A DNA stretch of 64,000 nucleotides from GWE2-42-39 sp963662895 (GTDB lineage Bacteria; Bacteroidota; Bacteroidia; Bacteroidales; Prolixibacteraceae): the NCBI GenBank assembly GCA_963662895.1, contig OY759981.1, positions 62,001 to 126,000 on the forward strand, written 5' to 3'. This document shows, in pieces, positions 19,099 through 27,416 of the stretch. The position numbers were made by a program, and so were the translations under genes. Each line of letters starts with the position of its first letter. Positions within the stretch are counted from its first letter, which is position 1. A model generated the notes under the pieces. It had not been told where the DNA came from. It was given only the letters and a program-made list of their open reading frames with translations, and ran no database searches.

Positions 19099-20025
19099 CT
19101 ATTCCTTCATCCACTTTTCAATCAGTTCCATCTTTTCCTCCATGGGCATGTAACCGTCGAGCCAGCGGATGACTGTTCCCTGCCGCTCCATGCGGCGGAA
19201 CCAGGTCATCTGCCGCTTTGCAAACTGATGGATGGCTGTATTCAACTGTCCGAACATTTCCCCGTAAGTCATTTTCCCGGTCAGGTACCAGGTCAGGAAC
19301 TTGTATTCCAGTCCGTAGTAAGTTAGTTGCTCCGGGCTTAACCCTTTGTCGAGCAGCTTCTGCACTTCATCCGGCATACCTTCATCAAGGCGTTGTTTCA
19401 GACGTTCGGTAATGCGTCTGCGCCGCGACAGACGGTCGAATTTTACCCCCACGACCAGACTGTTTATTTCAGGCATATGCGTATCAATATCCGGATTATT
19501 ACGACAATATTCCTCTATCTCGATAGCCCGCAAAGCGCGTTTCTTATTTTCTGTGTCGGTCTGGTTGTGCAGCCGGTTTTTATATGTTTTCAGTATCTCA
19601 ACCAGTTCATCCAGTTCCTTATCCTGAAATTTTTGCCTCAGTTCTTCGTTATGCGGGACCTGCACCAGTTTGTAGTTATTTAAAACCGCTTCCAGGTACA
19701 GACCGCTTCCCCCGCACAATACAGGGAACTTACCACGTTGCCTGATGTCTTCAAAAACCTTCAGAAAGTCTTTCTGGTATTCAAAAACATTGTATTCATA
19801 ACCGGCGTCCACGATATCGATCAGGTGAAACGGGATTTGCCTGCCTTTGATTATATAATCGCCGTAATCTTTCCCGGTGCCCAGGTCCATGCCCCGGTAT
19901 ACCTGCCTTGAATCAGCCGAAATGATCTCACCATCAATCATGAACGCCAGGTTAGCGGCAACACTGGTCTTCCCTCCGGCTGTAGGCCCGAGGATGGTAA
20001 TAAGGTTATATTTTGACTGTTTCAT
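19099..20025 (-). CDS. miaA: tRNA dimethylallyltransferase MiaA
   Basis: MiaA adds a dimethylallyl group to the N6 of adenosine 37 in tRNAs that read codons starting with U. The P-loop GPTAGGKT is at residues 13-20, followed by ISADSRQVYRGMDLGTGK, the conserved substrate-binding segment. FPVLCGGSGLYLEAVL and the late tRNA-binding FAKRQMTWFRRM motif are present. The 308-residue length is normal. The gene is transcribed away from the Yip1-like gene, with 60 bp between them. Confidence 0.96.
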   Translation of the reverse strand: MKQSKYNLITILGPTAGGKTSVAANLAFMIDGEIISADSRQVYRGMDLGTGKDYGDYIIKGRQIPFHLIDIVDAGYEYNVFEYQKDFLKVFEDIRQRGKFPVLCGGSGLYLEAVLNNYKLVQVPHNEELRQKFQDKELDELVEILKTYKNRLHNQTDTENKKRALRAIEIEEYCRNNPDIDTHMPEINSLVVGVKFDRLSRRRRITERLKQRLDEGMPDEVQKLLDKGLSPEQLTYYGLEYKFLTWYLTGKMTYGEMFGQLNTAIHQFAKRQMTWFRRMERQGTVIRWLDGYMPMEEKMELIEKWMKE

Positions 20026-20057
20026 TTATTAAAAAGATTACAATCTGCAAAATAATG

Positions 20058-20065
20058 TATTTTTG
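20058..20065 (+). promoter_or_regulatory. Bacteroidota -7 box between miaA and the Yip1-like gene
   Basis: TATTTTTG matches the TAnnTTTG -7 consensus, 20 bp before the ATG at 20086. No clear -33 TTTG is seen. On the other strand TATTTTGC (about 20048-20055) may serve miaA, so the two promoters may overlap. Confidence 0.45.
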
Positions 20066-20085
20066 TAATGTAAAAACAATGAACA

Positions 20086-20661
20086 ATGCATTTAAAACAG
20101 CTTTTTGGACGTATCGTTGAATTTACGGTAAAAATGCTCACCAGCCCCAGACATTTCTGGGATGATGTAAGCGAACGGAAAGTAACCATCAGGGTATTCC
20201 GCCAGTTTTATCTGCCTTTTGTCATTTTTGTCTCCCTTACCAGGGCTATAGGCGATTTACTGAACAGTCCCGAAATCCTGATTTCTTACACGATCATTAC
20301 AGGGTTAAAGGAAGCTTTCGTTTACGTGATCCATTTTTTTATAATGGTTTTTGTACTCAACCGGCTGACCACTGTTTTTGGCGGAAAGGAAAATACGGAA
20401 TCGAGCCGGCTGGCTATTGGTTTTTCAATAACCCCGTTTTTCCTGATGGCTGTCATCACCGGGCTTTTCCCTTTTTTATATGTGCTGAATATACTGGGGC
20501 TTTACGGGCTTTATATTTTCTACACAGGCATCCCTAAACTTTTCGGGATACCCAAATCCCGGATTATTTCGTTCTCGGTAACCGCAATCCTGGCAAATTT
20601 CGTTATTTTCGCAGTCCTGAGTATTATTTTCTGGAACCTGCTCGGAACATTTTATTATTAA
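20086..20661 (+). CDS. Yip1-family integral membrane protein
   Basis: This is a 191-residue membrane protein with about five hydrophobic segments and the Yip1-like pattern: a short amphipathic N-terminus (LTSPRHFWDDV), then a core (ILISYTIITGLKEAF, AIGFSITPFFLMAVITG, GLYGLYIFYTGIPKLFGI). Such proteins are common in Bacteroidota and their role is unknown. Its stop overlaps the smpB start by one base (TAATG), so the two are co-transcribed and translationally coupled. Confidence 0.8.
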   Translation: MHLKQLFGRIVEFTVKMLTSPRHFWDDVSERKVTIRVFRQFYLPFVIFVSLTRAIGDLLNSPEILISYTIITGLKEAFVYVIHFFIMVFVLNRLTTVFGGKENTESSRLAIGFSITPFFLMAVITGLFPFLYVLNILGLYGLYIFYTGIPKLFGIPKSRIISFSVTAILANFVIFAVLSIIFWNLLGTFYY

Positions 20662-21119
20662 TGGCGCACAAACAGCAAAATATCAACATACGGAACAAAA
20701 AGGCATTTTTCGAATACGAAATGCTCGAAACCTTCGTGGCTGGTATCCGGTTGGCAGGAACCGAGATTAAATCAATACGGAACGGCAAGGCCAGCCTGGT
20801 GGATTCGTACTGCCAGTTTACATTCGGAGAACTGTATGTAAAGAACATGCACATTTCAGAATACGACTTTGGCAATATCAATAATCACGAAGCCAAACGC
20901 GACCGTAAATTACTGCTTCAGAAACGCGAACTGGGCAAACTCTCCAAAAAGCTGAAAGAAAGTGGTCTGACCATTGTCCCGCTTAAACTGTTTATTACTG
21001 AAAAAGGACTCGCCAAGCTGGAGATTGCCCTGGCTAAAGGGAAAAAAATGTACGACAAACGCGAAACCCTGAGAGCCAAAGACTCGAAACGCGACATGGA
21101 ACGGGCAATGAAGCATTAG
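20661..21119 (+). CDS. smpB: SsrA-binding protein SmpB
   Basis: SmpB binds tmRNA and brings it to stalled ribosomes. The family pattern is clear: NIRNKKAFFEYEMLETFVAG, GTEIKSIRNGKASLVDSYC, the RDRKLLLQKRE segment and the basic tail KGKKMYDKRE...DMERAMKH. At 152 residues it is full length. No tmRNA gene is visible in the window. Confidence 0.97.
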   Translation: MAHKQQNINIRNKKAFFEYEMLETFVAGIRLAGTEIKSIRNGKASLVDSYCQFTFGELYVKNMHISEYDFGNINNHEAKRDRKLLLQKRELGKLSKKLKESGLTIVPLKLFITEKGLAKLEIALAKGKKMYDKRETLRAKDSKRDMERAMKH

Positions 21120-21180
21120 CCGGGCCTTCCCAAAGCCCTACTCTATACACAAGTTTATCAATATCCAACCAGGAAATAAG

Positions 21181-21489
21181 TTGATCAGTACAGATCACCT
21201 GCCCCAGGTGGAATGGCGGTGACAGTTGGTGAGATTCGGAGCCTAAATCCGTTTGATCCTTTGTGTTTGAAAGGTTTGACGGTCTACGGACTGTTTGAGG
21301 CGGAGCGTTTGAGAAGGTTGATGACTTCGCCGTTTGAGGATTTGAAGCTTCGCATTTGAGGGGCGTTGCTCCTGATCTGCCGGGGATTTTTGTCCCTGAC
21401 GGGGGCATACATCAATAACCCAGGGTAAGTGAGGCACGAACGCAACCCCGGGGAAAGGAACCATATCCCTGCCCCCCCGCGGGAAAACG
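21181..21489 (+). repeat. Tandem repeat unit R1, copy 1
   Basis: This is the first of two tandem units of about 309 bp. Each contains ATGGCGGTGACAGTTGGTGA, then a chain of GTTTGA words separated by short CTTCG-type hairpins, then the two-hairpin unit described separately. The second copy differs by scattered substitutions. Reading frames over it on both strands are not conserved as proteins. Confidence 0.8.
21391..21453 (+). repeat. Two-hairpin repeat unit, copy 1
   Basis: Hairpin P1 is TGTCCCTGACGGGGGCA (21391-21407), with a T-G wobble in its stem. Hairpin P2 (about 21417-21453) has arms ACCCAGGGT-like and ACCCCGGGG around a loop containing AAGTGAGG and CGCA. This copy has one arm mutated (CCCAGGG). 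Confidence 0.7.
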
Positions 21490-21769
21490 TTGATCAGCAT
21501 AGATTACCTTCCCCGGGCGGAATGGCGGTGACAGTTGGTGAGGTTCGGAGCCTAAATCCGTTTGATCCTTTGTGTTTGAAAGGTTTGACGGTCTACGGAC
21601 TGTTTGAGGCGGAGCGTTTGAGAAGGTTGATGACTTCGCCGTTTGAGGGTTTGAAGCTTCGCATTTGAGGGGCGTTGCTCCTGATCTGCCGGAGCTTTTT
21701 GCCCCTGACGGGGGCATACATCAATAACCCGGGGTAAGTGAGGAACGAGCGCAACCCCGGGGAAAAAAT
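21490..21769 (+). repeat. Tandem repeat unit R1, copy 2
   Basis: This is the second tandem copy of the unit at 21181-21489, starting TTGATCAGCATAGATTACC where copy 1 has TTGATCAGTACAGATCACC. A related opening (TTGATCAGCATAGATTACCT) also begins the composite repeats at about 22999, 31513 and 34110. Confidence 0.8.
21700..21762 (+). repeat. Two-hairpin repeat unit, copy 2
   Basis: P1 is TGCCCCTGACGGGGGCA (21700-21716), with a C-G pair where copy 4 has T-A. P2 (21726-21762) has a perfect ACCCGGGG/CCCCGGGG-type stem. Confidence 0.75.
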
Positions 21770-22290
21770 GAACAACGAAAACCGTCCGCGCGAAAATGTT
21801 GAACAAAGCAAAAATCTATCATCGGACGGAAATGAAAGGTCTCCAATTCGAGGAAAATAAGAAATCTTTCCTTTCGTCCGAAATAAGGACTTCTCTTTTA
21901 TGATCTTCATCACGCGGACGATTTTTCTCCGTTTCCTACCCCGGGGCGACACTCCTTCGTCGTTTGCCCCGGGCTGAATTCAGATGCCCTTTCAGGACGT
22001 TTTTGTTTCCCGTTAGTTTTCACATTTCCCAGGTGAACAATAAACATGGGACAGATTGTGGATCAGGAAGCAGGATCGGTTTTGAAATTTGCTTTAAAAT
22101 ATTGGTCTTTGGCAAATGGAGGTTACGGTTTGTTGTTATTGCAGAGACAAGACCCCCTCCCTCCGGCAAGCCGGAGTACTCCCCCTTGACAAGGGGAGAA
22201 TTTGGGCCGGTGCAGAAGTGAAAGGCAAGGAGCAAAAAGCAAAGGACAGAGAACCGGGAATCCGGCTTTGAGTCGGAGCGTTTGAGGGTT
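21770..22290 (+). repeat. Direct repeat R2, copy 1
   Basis: This segment returns at 22408-22847 with a 74-bp stretch missing. It includes CCGTCCGCGCGAAAATGTTG, a run ending in CTTTTATGATCTTCATCACG, and two hairpins: CTCCGGCAAGCCGGAG and CTCCCCCTTGACAAGGGGAG (around 22160-22200). No coding function is seen. Confidence 0.75.
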
Positions 22291-22338
22291 TGAAGCTTCG
22301 CATTTGAGGGGCGTTGATCCTGATCTGCCGGGGATTTT

Positions 22339-22400
22339 TGCCCCTGACGGGGGCAGACATCAATAACCCGGGGTAAGTGAGGAACGAGCGCAACCCCGGG
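22339..22400 (+). repeat. Two-hairpin repeat unit, copy 3
   Basis: P1 is TGCCCCTGACGGGGGCA (22339-22355) and P2 (22365-22400) has a CCCGGGG/CCCCGGG stem. The spacing between the hairpins is the same as in copies 1, 2 and 4. Confidence 0.75.
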
Positions 22401-22407
22401 TAAAGAA

Positions 22408-22847
22408 TGAACAAAGAAAACCGTCCGCGCGAAAATGTTGAACAAAGAAAAAATCTATCATCGGACGGAAATGAAAGGTCTCCAATTCGAGGAAAATAAG
22501 AAATCTTTCCTTGCGTCCGAAATAAGGACTTCTCTTTTATGATCTTCATCACGCGGACGATTTTTCTCCGTTCCCCGTTAGTTTTCATTCCCAAGGTGAA
22601 CAATAAACATGGGACAGATTGTGGATCAGGAAGCCGGATCGGTTTTGAAATTTGCTTCAAAATATTGGTCTTTGGCAAATGGGGGTTGGAGTTTGGATTT
22701 GCAGGGACAAGACCCCCTCCCTCCGGCAAGCCGGAGTACTCCCCCTTGACAAGGGGAGAATTTGGGCCGGTGCAGAAGTGAAAGGCAAAGAGCAAAAAGC
22801 AAAGGACAGAGAACCGGGATTCCGGCTTTGAGTCGGAGCGTTTGAGG
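22408..22847 (+). repeat. Direct repeat R2, copy 2
   Basis: This is the second copy of the segment at 21770-22290, shorter by one internal 74-bp deletion. The two hairpins with CCGGCAAGCCGG and CCCCTTGACAAGGGG cores are kept. A 290-codon minus-strand frame runs over it but shares no conserved protein with the other copy. Confidence 0.75.
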
Positions 22848-22898
22848 AATTTGGTGCTTCGCCGTGATGGGTGTTGCTCCTTGTCCGGAGAGGCTTGC

Positions 22899-22960
22899 TG
22901 TCCCTGACGGGGACATACATCAATAACCCGGGGTAAGTGAGGAACGAGCGCAACCCCGGG
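22899..22960 (+). repeat. Two-hairpin repeat unit, copy 4
   Basis: P1 is TGTCCCTGACGGGGACA (22899-22915): both sides of one stem pair have changed relative to copies 2 and 3 (C-G to T-A). P2 lies at 22925-22960. Confidence 0.75.
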
Positions 22961-22984
22961 AAAAGAAACCATGCCCCTACCCGC

Positions 22985-23400
22985 CCGCGGGAAAACGTTG
23001 ATCAGCATAGATTACCTTCCCCGGGCGGAACGGTGGTACCGGTTGGAGGGGTTCGGGGCCTAAGGCCGTTTGATCCTTTGTGTTTGAATGATTTGACGGG
23101 TAGTGCACCTTGTCCTTAGTTCTTTGAAATACTGTTTTATATACAGACTTCTGAAAAAATGCCATGAAAGGTATCCGGGAGTCAAGTTCCTCATTCACCG
23201 GAAGGTGAAAAGCAGGGATGGCCAGTCAAAGTATTCCGGGCCGGCGAAGGCGGGAGCGGTTTTTTGTGGGTATTCAAGGATGTGTGCCGGGAATAAAAAA
23301 CCGTGAGGCGGGCGGAAGGATGACTTTGACAAGACTTTTTCTTCCTTTTGGTCGACTGCAAAAGGAAGGGCCCCGCCGGACAGAGGCGAATACAAAAAAG
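22985..23400 (+). repeat. Composite repeat R3, copy 1
   Basis: This is a block of about 415 bp that returns at 31502-31944 and 34098-34503 in the same orientation, with a partial copy at 32157-32390. Shared landmarks, in order, are CGGGAAAACGTTGATCAGCA, TATACAGACTTCTGAAAAAA, GGTATCCGGGAGTCAAG, and a hairpin with CTTCCTTTT / AAAAGGAAG arms around GGTCGACTGC. It lies just beyond the 3' end of the radical SAM gene cluster. Confidence 0.8.
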
Positions 23401-23464
23401 ATAAGAAGAGCAGAAGATGAGAAAGGTAAGGGGAACAAAAATCCCGGAGGGATGATATTTGAGT

Positions 23465-23500
23465 AACCCGGGATAAGTGAGGTACGAACGCAACCCCGGG
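23465..23500 (+). repeat. Palindromic hairpin P2, copy 5 (without P1)
   Basis: The arms are ACCCGGGAT and ACCCCGGG. It follows an AATCCCGGAGGGATG phrase instead of hairpin P1. Confidence 0.65.
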
Positions 23501-23532
23501 ATTGAATGCACCCGGAACACCCCCGGCCACGA

Positions 23533-23668
23533 TAGTTCGTCAAAAAAAGCAATGCAGTTGTATGGCCGGAAATGCTAAAATGCTGAAAAAAGCGATGTTC
23601 TGTATTTGCTTCATATACAGGCTTCTGTAAAAATCCGTCATAGGCACCGAAGGGAGGAATCTCTCACT
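23533..23668 (+). repeat. Repeat R4, copy 1
   Basis: This block of about 110-135 bp starts TAGTTCGTCAAAAAAAGC and includes ATGCTGAAAAAAGCGATGTT and GTCATAGGCACCGAAGGGAG. Other copies are at 32008-32115 and 34788-34911. Its core CATATACAGRCTTCTG resembles the middle of R3. Confidence 0.7.
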
Positions 23669-23806
23669 CACAAAGTTTAATAGTTTATTTTTTGAAAATT
23701 ACATAAAAAGATTCAGTCCTGACTCTCCGGGAATATATTTTGATTCTAAAAGACCCAAACATGACTCTCTGAGAATATAATTTTGGACAAAAAGGACATT
23801 ATAAGA
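23669..23806. repeat. Two short direct repeats before the YjbH-like gene end
   Basis: GACTCTCCGGGAATATATTT (about 23720) and GACTCTCTGAGAATATAATT (about 23763) are imperfect direct repeats about 43 bp apart. They lie downstream of the minus-strand gene ending at 23807. No terminator hairpin is seen. Confidence 0.4.
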
Positions 23807-24502
23807 TTATTTCCTGAGATATATCTTATACTGCACCCCTCCGCAAAAATAGTTCAGGTCGTAAGCAAAAGCCTGAAGGTACAGGTGGTTAAACAGGAAC
23901 AGGGATATACCTGCATTAAAAGCTTTTTCATCGTATTCTGCCATTAAGGATAAGGGATTAAAAAATCCGGGGGAAAATGCAACTCCTCCGAAAAGCCCGG
24001 AACGCTGATCTCTCTGAAAAGCATCAGAGTAATAGCCTAAGGTGGCAGAAATATGACATGCTTTCCATTTAACCCCTTTGGTTGCTACGGCATAAAGTTG
24101 CCCAAAATATTGGTTGCCCCTGCCGCTTGATGAGGTATAAACATCGTTTCCCCCGATAACGAAAGCCGGTAAATAGCCTCGCTCTTTAAGAATCCGGCAA
24201 CGTAAGGCAAACGACCGGTCCTGATTATGTCCTCCCGTATCATCGATCTCAAGCAGGGTTAAGCGGTAATTGACTTCACAGAAGGGAAGAAAGGTGATGT
24301 TCAGGTAATAATTACCGGTATCATAGGAAAAAAGTTCAGGGGTCATAACTTCGGGCAGGTAGTTGCCTCCAAACAGAAAGGTGCCGTCCCGCTGCATTTC
24401 GGCGGTTGGGATATTTAGCAGGCCCGTGGTGCCGGCAGTGGGTTGGGCAGAAATAATCACAGGAAGCAATAGAAATAACAATATTTCCAGTACTGATTTC
24501 AT
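23807..24502 (-). CDS. YjbH N-terminal-like outer-envelope protein
   Basis: This 231-residue exported protein starts with a signal peptide (MKSVLEILLFLLLPVIISAQ) and then GTTGLLNIPTAEMQRDGTF, the pattern that opens YjbH-type exopolysaccharide/outer-membrane proteins. The rest alternates short beta-strands and ends LNYFCGGVQYKIYLRK, suggesting a small barrel. The ATG at 24502 is chosen over a longer frame because it overlaps the stop of the radical SAM gene as ATGA, which indicates translational coupling. It matches the N-terminal part of YjbH, while the gene at 29370-30530 matches the C-terminal part. Its link to the maturase is inferred from coupling only. Confidence 0.7.
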   Translation of the reverse strand: MKSVLEILLFLLLPVIISAQPTAGTTGLLNIPTAEMQRDGTFLFGGNYLPEVMTPELFSYDTGNYYLNITFLPFCEVNYRLTLLEIDDTGGHNQDRSFALRCRILKERGYLPAFVIGGNDVYTSSSGRGNQYFGQLYAVATKGVKWKACHISATLGYYSDAFQRDQRSGLFGGVAFSPGFFNPLSLMAEYDEKAFNAGISLFLFNHLYLQAFAYDLNYFCGGVQYKIYLRK

Positions 24503-25746
24503 GTTGCCATTTTTTCGGTTGCTTTTTCTTGTTCTGCCCAAAATTTACGCAATACCCGGTTTTGAATTCTTGTAATCTCACATTGATCTTTACAGGGTAT
24601 ATAAATAGACCGGTTTTGATTGTAATTTTCAGCAGGGCAACCTCCTACACAGGAATCTATTTCAGCACAATGAACGCATTGTATGAAGTCTTTATTTGTC
24701 ATTTTGAAAAGTTTCTCACGCATCTGAAAATTTGTTATTCCTTCAAAAATATTTCCCAAACGAAATTCTTCACACTCAAAGGATTCGAGACCGACAAACT
24801 TACTACAGGGGTATATGTCACCATTTTGATCAACGGTAACACTGTGCCTTCCCGCCCTGCAACCCCATATCCCGTTTAAGCAATCATTTTTATTCTCGTT
24901 TTTTTCAAAGTAGGTTATCCGAATGGGCGCATCATTTCCGATTTCTTGTGAATAAAATTTAGAAACCTTTAATAACTCTTCTTCATACCGTCGTAATGCT
25001 TTCTCATTCCATTTGGGGCCATAACAGGTACCAATAATAAATTGATTGACCCCATTATTATAAAGAAATTCAACGTTGCCAGATAAAGAATCCACCAATT
25101 CTGGATGTATTGTCATACGAACTCCCACCCAGCCCTGGTATTTTTTTAATAAACGAATTTTGGGAAAAACATTATTGAAGGATCCTTTATCGTTTTTATA
25201 AACCCTAAACCTATTATGGGTTTTCTCATCACCGTCAATACTTAGTAACAATAAGAACCTGCCATTTATATTCTTTAATATTTCCTCCGTAATAAGTGTA
25301 CCATTGGTTGTAACCGAGAAACTAAATTTTTTGGCAGGGACCTTTTCCTCAAGAATACTGCAATAATCAAGTATTTCATAAATAGATCCGGTTTCGAATA
25401 AGGGCTCTCCTCCAAAAATAGTTATATTTAAATCCTTTACATTTTCAGAATAGAAAAGCAAAAAATTTATAGCTGTTTTTGCAATATCTAATGACATCTT
25501 TCTTTTACGCTTCCCTCTAACGAAACAATAATGACAGTTTAGATTACAGTTATCTGTTAATATAAGTTCCATCATTGAAATTGCCCCCCAGTTCGAACTG
25601 TTATAGAGTTTTGTTGCAAAAATGTCTAAATCCTCAATATTGATTGGTTCTTTGCTATTGATAACAAAATCTGCAGAAAGTTTATCTTTGATCGCGTTTA
25701 TATCCATATCTACATTTTTGCAAAAATTAGGAACCAGCTCCTCCAT
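24499..25746 (-). CDS. Radical SAM/SPASM peptide or protein maturase
   Basis: This is a radical SAM enzyme with the cluster motif CNLNCHYC (C67, C71, C74 from the start at 25746) and GGEP (TIFGGEPLFETG) as in peptide maturases and anSME-like proteins. The C-terminal SPASM domain shows CRAGRHSVTVDQNGDIYPC, then CVHCAEIDSCVGGC (C-x2-C-x5-C-x3-C) and CKDQC, enough to bind two auxiliary clusters. Its start overlaps the end of the cysteine-rich lipopeptide gene by 20 bp; a second possible ATG is at 25707. The longer frame from 25893 lies mostly inside the peptide gene and is rejected. The coupling makes that peptide, and by shared tail the two lipoproteins, the likely substrates. The chemistry cannot be deduced. 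Confidence 0.9.
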   Translation of the reverse strand: MEELVPNFCKNVDMDINAIKDKLSADFVINSKEPINIEDLDIFATKLYNSSNWGAISMMELILTDNCNLNCHYCFVRGKRKRKMSLDIAKTAINFLLFYSENVKDLNITIFGGEPLFETGSIYEILDYCSILEEKVPAKKFSFSVTTNGTLITEEILKNINGRFLLLLSIDGDEKTHNRFRVYKNDKGSFNNVFPKIRLLKKYQGWVGVRMTIHPELVDSLSGNVEFLYNNGVNQFIIGTCYGPKWNEKALRRYEEELLKVSKFYSQEIGNDAPIRITYFEKNENKNDCLNGIWGCRAGRHSVTVDQNGDIYPCSKFVGLESFECEEFRLGNIFEGITNFQMREKLFKMTNKDFIQCVHCAEIDSCVGGCPAENYNQNRSIYIPCKDQCEITRIQNRVLRKFWAEQEKATEKMAT

Positions 25747-26074
25747 TATGTGAATATAAAGATGTTGGCACACACCCGTAATTCCTAGGACATTTAAATA
25801 CATCTCCCGAGCATTCAAATTTGCCAGTACTACCTGGATAACAATCATATCCGTTTTTGCAGGTAAAATTTCCACAAACATGAAGATAATCACATGTGCG
25901 TTCAGCCGGACATGTCCCTTTTAATCTTAATGTCCCTTCATACGTCTCTTCATCATCTTTGGAACATCCTGTGTTTAAAAGGGCAGGTAAAACTGAAGCA
26001 GAAAGTCCTGCATAAAATATCGTTTTTCCCATATCAGCTAAAAAAGTTTTTCTGTTAATTTCTTCTTTTTTCAT
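25727..26074 (-). CDS. Cysteine-rich lipopeptide, candidate radical SAM substrate
   Basis: This 115-residue protein has a leader with a Tat-like NRKTFLADMGK stretch, a hydrophobic segment and lipobox LNTGC (Cys37). The mature part is dominated by eight cysteines (55, 61, 67, 72, 78, 88, 95, 101) with spacing x5, x5, x4, x5, x9, x6, x5, as in TCPAERTCDYLHVC and TCKNGYDC. It ends SHNGGAGS. The tail matches those of the two lipoproteins upstream (HKGGSGN and HRGGSGF). The gene overlaps the maturase start by 20 bp. I know no family with this cysteine pattern; a metal-binding or disulphide-rich surface lipoprotein is also possible without modification. Confidence 0.85.
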   Translation of the reverse strand: MKKEEINRKTFLADMGKTIFYAGLSASVLPALLNTGCSKDDEETYEGTLRLKGTCPAERTCDYLHVCGNFTCKNGYDCYPGSTGKFECSGDVFKCPRNYGCVPTSLYSHNGGAGS

Positions 26075-26107
26075 TTTTAATGCATTTTAAGAGTAAGTTA
26101 TATATTG

Positions 26108-27271
26108 TTAGAATCCACTACCTCCACGATGATGAGTACATGTACAACTTTCACTATCAGGAATAATACTCACATCTTCAATAGTTGAAAAACTGGAAAA
26201 GGGCTCATAAATATTTGAAGTAGGATTGAATTTCTCGACTGAATAATAATTAGTGGTAACGCAGATATTCAATTTGCGTATGAATCCATGACTAGCGCCA
26301 TAATAATAGCTGTAGTAAAATGTGTCACTAGGACAAGGAATCAATACAGATTGTAATTCCGGCGGAACAACATCAAAGGAATAACCCGATACAAATAATG
26401 CGTTGCAACAAGAACCAGTATATAGATTGCAATTTGTATCTGTATTTGAGCTACTAATTCGATAAGGGTAAACAATAGACCACTCCGAAAAGTGATCAAT
26501 TCCAAAAGTAGCAGAATTTCCATCTGGAGAGATGGTTCCTTTCTTTAATTCCCATTCACAAACATCCTCATGATAATATCCAAGATATATATCAGATTCA
26601 AACAACTTTGAAATATCACTAATATCAACTTCTACCTGAACTTCCTTGTCAAAAACGAGCCCATCGGGTTCAAAACGAAAAGTTTTGATTGGAAGTCTTT
26701 TATCCAAAGGTTCAAGAATTCCAGCCTTTAGAAGTGTCGGGATTTCCGTGGCCGAAATATTTTCACTTTTGCTTAGGGCCCCTTTGGGTACTGATAAAGA
26801 AAATTTACCTGAATGATCCTTAATAATTCCGCCATTTTTATCTATAGTAACTACAGATTGGCGTTTTGCTAATATTATATTCCTTTTATAATACAAGACT
26901 CCATTATTAGAGACTGGTTTGAGTGATAAATCAAAATTATGCTGCAAGTATCCATCTCTCGTAACGGTTATCTCAAAATCTCCATTTTGAAGTAATGAAA
27001 TATCGATAGTATCAGATTCTGCAAAAAAGCTTAAGCAAGATGTGCCATTATCTACCATAACATTACAATTATTTAGAGCATGATTATCTATGTCTCTGAA
27101 ATTTAACTTTATCAAAATTTCCAGATTGTTATTGATTGCATCACTATTGTTTTCTTCTGTTTGAGGATTTGACAAAATTTCCTTTTCACATCCATGTATA
27201 AACCATATTAAGGCAAAAACAGCCAAACACAGGATAATGCTTATCGATTTTAACATCAGATTTCTTTTCAT
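26108..27271 (-). CDS. Lipoprotein with ZU5-like domain and HRGGSGF tail
   Basis: This 387-residue predicted lipoprotein (lipobox Cys28, WFIHGC) has no assigned function. After a linker come beta-rich segments: ILIKLNFRDIDNHALNNCNV, then a ZU5-like domain (TIDKNGGIIKDHSGKFSLSV, PKGALSKSENISATEI, about residues 140-260, ending FGIDHFSEWSIV). The C-terminal third is cysteine-containing (CNLYTGSCC) and ends CTCTHHRGGSGF. The tail is the reason to group it with the maturase. The paralogue at 28084-29373 has the same order of parts. The gene starts 34 bp upstream of the cysteine-rich peptide, so they are probably co-transcribed. Confidence 0.8.
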   Translation of the reverse strand: MKRNLMLKSISIILCLAVFALIWFIHGCEKEILSNPQTEENNSDAINNNLEILIKLNFRDIDNHALNNCNVMVDNGTSCLSFFAESDTIDISLLQNGDFEITVTRDGYLQHNFDLSLKPVSNNGVLYYKRNIILAKRQSVVTIDKNGGIIKDHSGKFSLSVPKGALSKSENISATEIPTLLKAGILEPLDKRLPIKTFRFEPDGLVFDKEVQVEVDISDISKLFESDIYLGYYHEDVCEWELKKGTISPDGNSATFGIDHFSEWSIVYPYRISSSNTDTNCNLYTGSCCNALFVSGYSFDVVPPELQSVLIPCPSDTFYYSYYYGASHGFIRKLNICVTTNYYSVEKFNPTSNIYEPFSSFSTIEDVSIIPDSESCTCTHHRGGSGF

Positions 27272-27281
27272 AACTACTTAT

Positions 27282-27380
27282 TTAAATATTCTCAAAACAT
27301 TGAGTATAAATCCCATTCTCATTGGGCCGTGTTTCGTAATACCGGCCATAGTAAAATTCGGTGCCGGCATTATTGCCCCG
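27282..27380 (-). pseudogene. C-terminal remnant of a second YjbH-like gene
   Basis: The minus strand reads NAGTEFYYGRYYETRPNENG, then IYTQCFENI and stop at 27282. This matches the C-terminus of the intact YjbH-like protein (NAGTEFYYGGYYETRPNENR). At the DNA level 27322-27372 and 29437-29487 differ at only about two positions. Upstream there is a stop codon and the palindrome of the neighbouring gene, so only this end survives. It sits directly before the start of the tailed lipoprotein, just as the intact gene precedes the other one. Confidence 0.8.
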
Positions 27381-27386
27381 TTAAAT

Positions 27387-27416
27387 AAAGGAGATAGGTC
27401 TAGACCTATCTCCTTT
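27387..27416 (-). terminator. Perfect 30-bp palindrome at the end of the outer-membrane barrel gene
   Basis: AAAGGAGATAGGTCT and its complement form a perfect palindrome, with the stop codon of the barrel gene in its right arm. On the minus strand it is followed by TTTATTTAA, a weak U-tract. It probably terminates transcription partly or wholly before the downstream lipoprotein gene. Confidence 0.6.

Noticed and set aside
22136..23008. A 290-codon minus-strand reading frame and many shorter frames in the repeat clusters
   Set aside because: They cover non-coding repeats R1-R4. The same DNA in other copies is shifted or interrupted, and no frame is conserved as a protein.
24499..25893. Long form of the radical SAM protein starting at 25893
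   Set aside because: The first 49 codons overlap the cysteine-rich peptide gene in another frame; the start at 25746 leaves a complete family-length protein.
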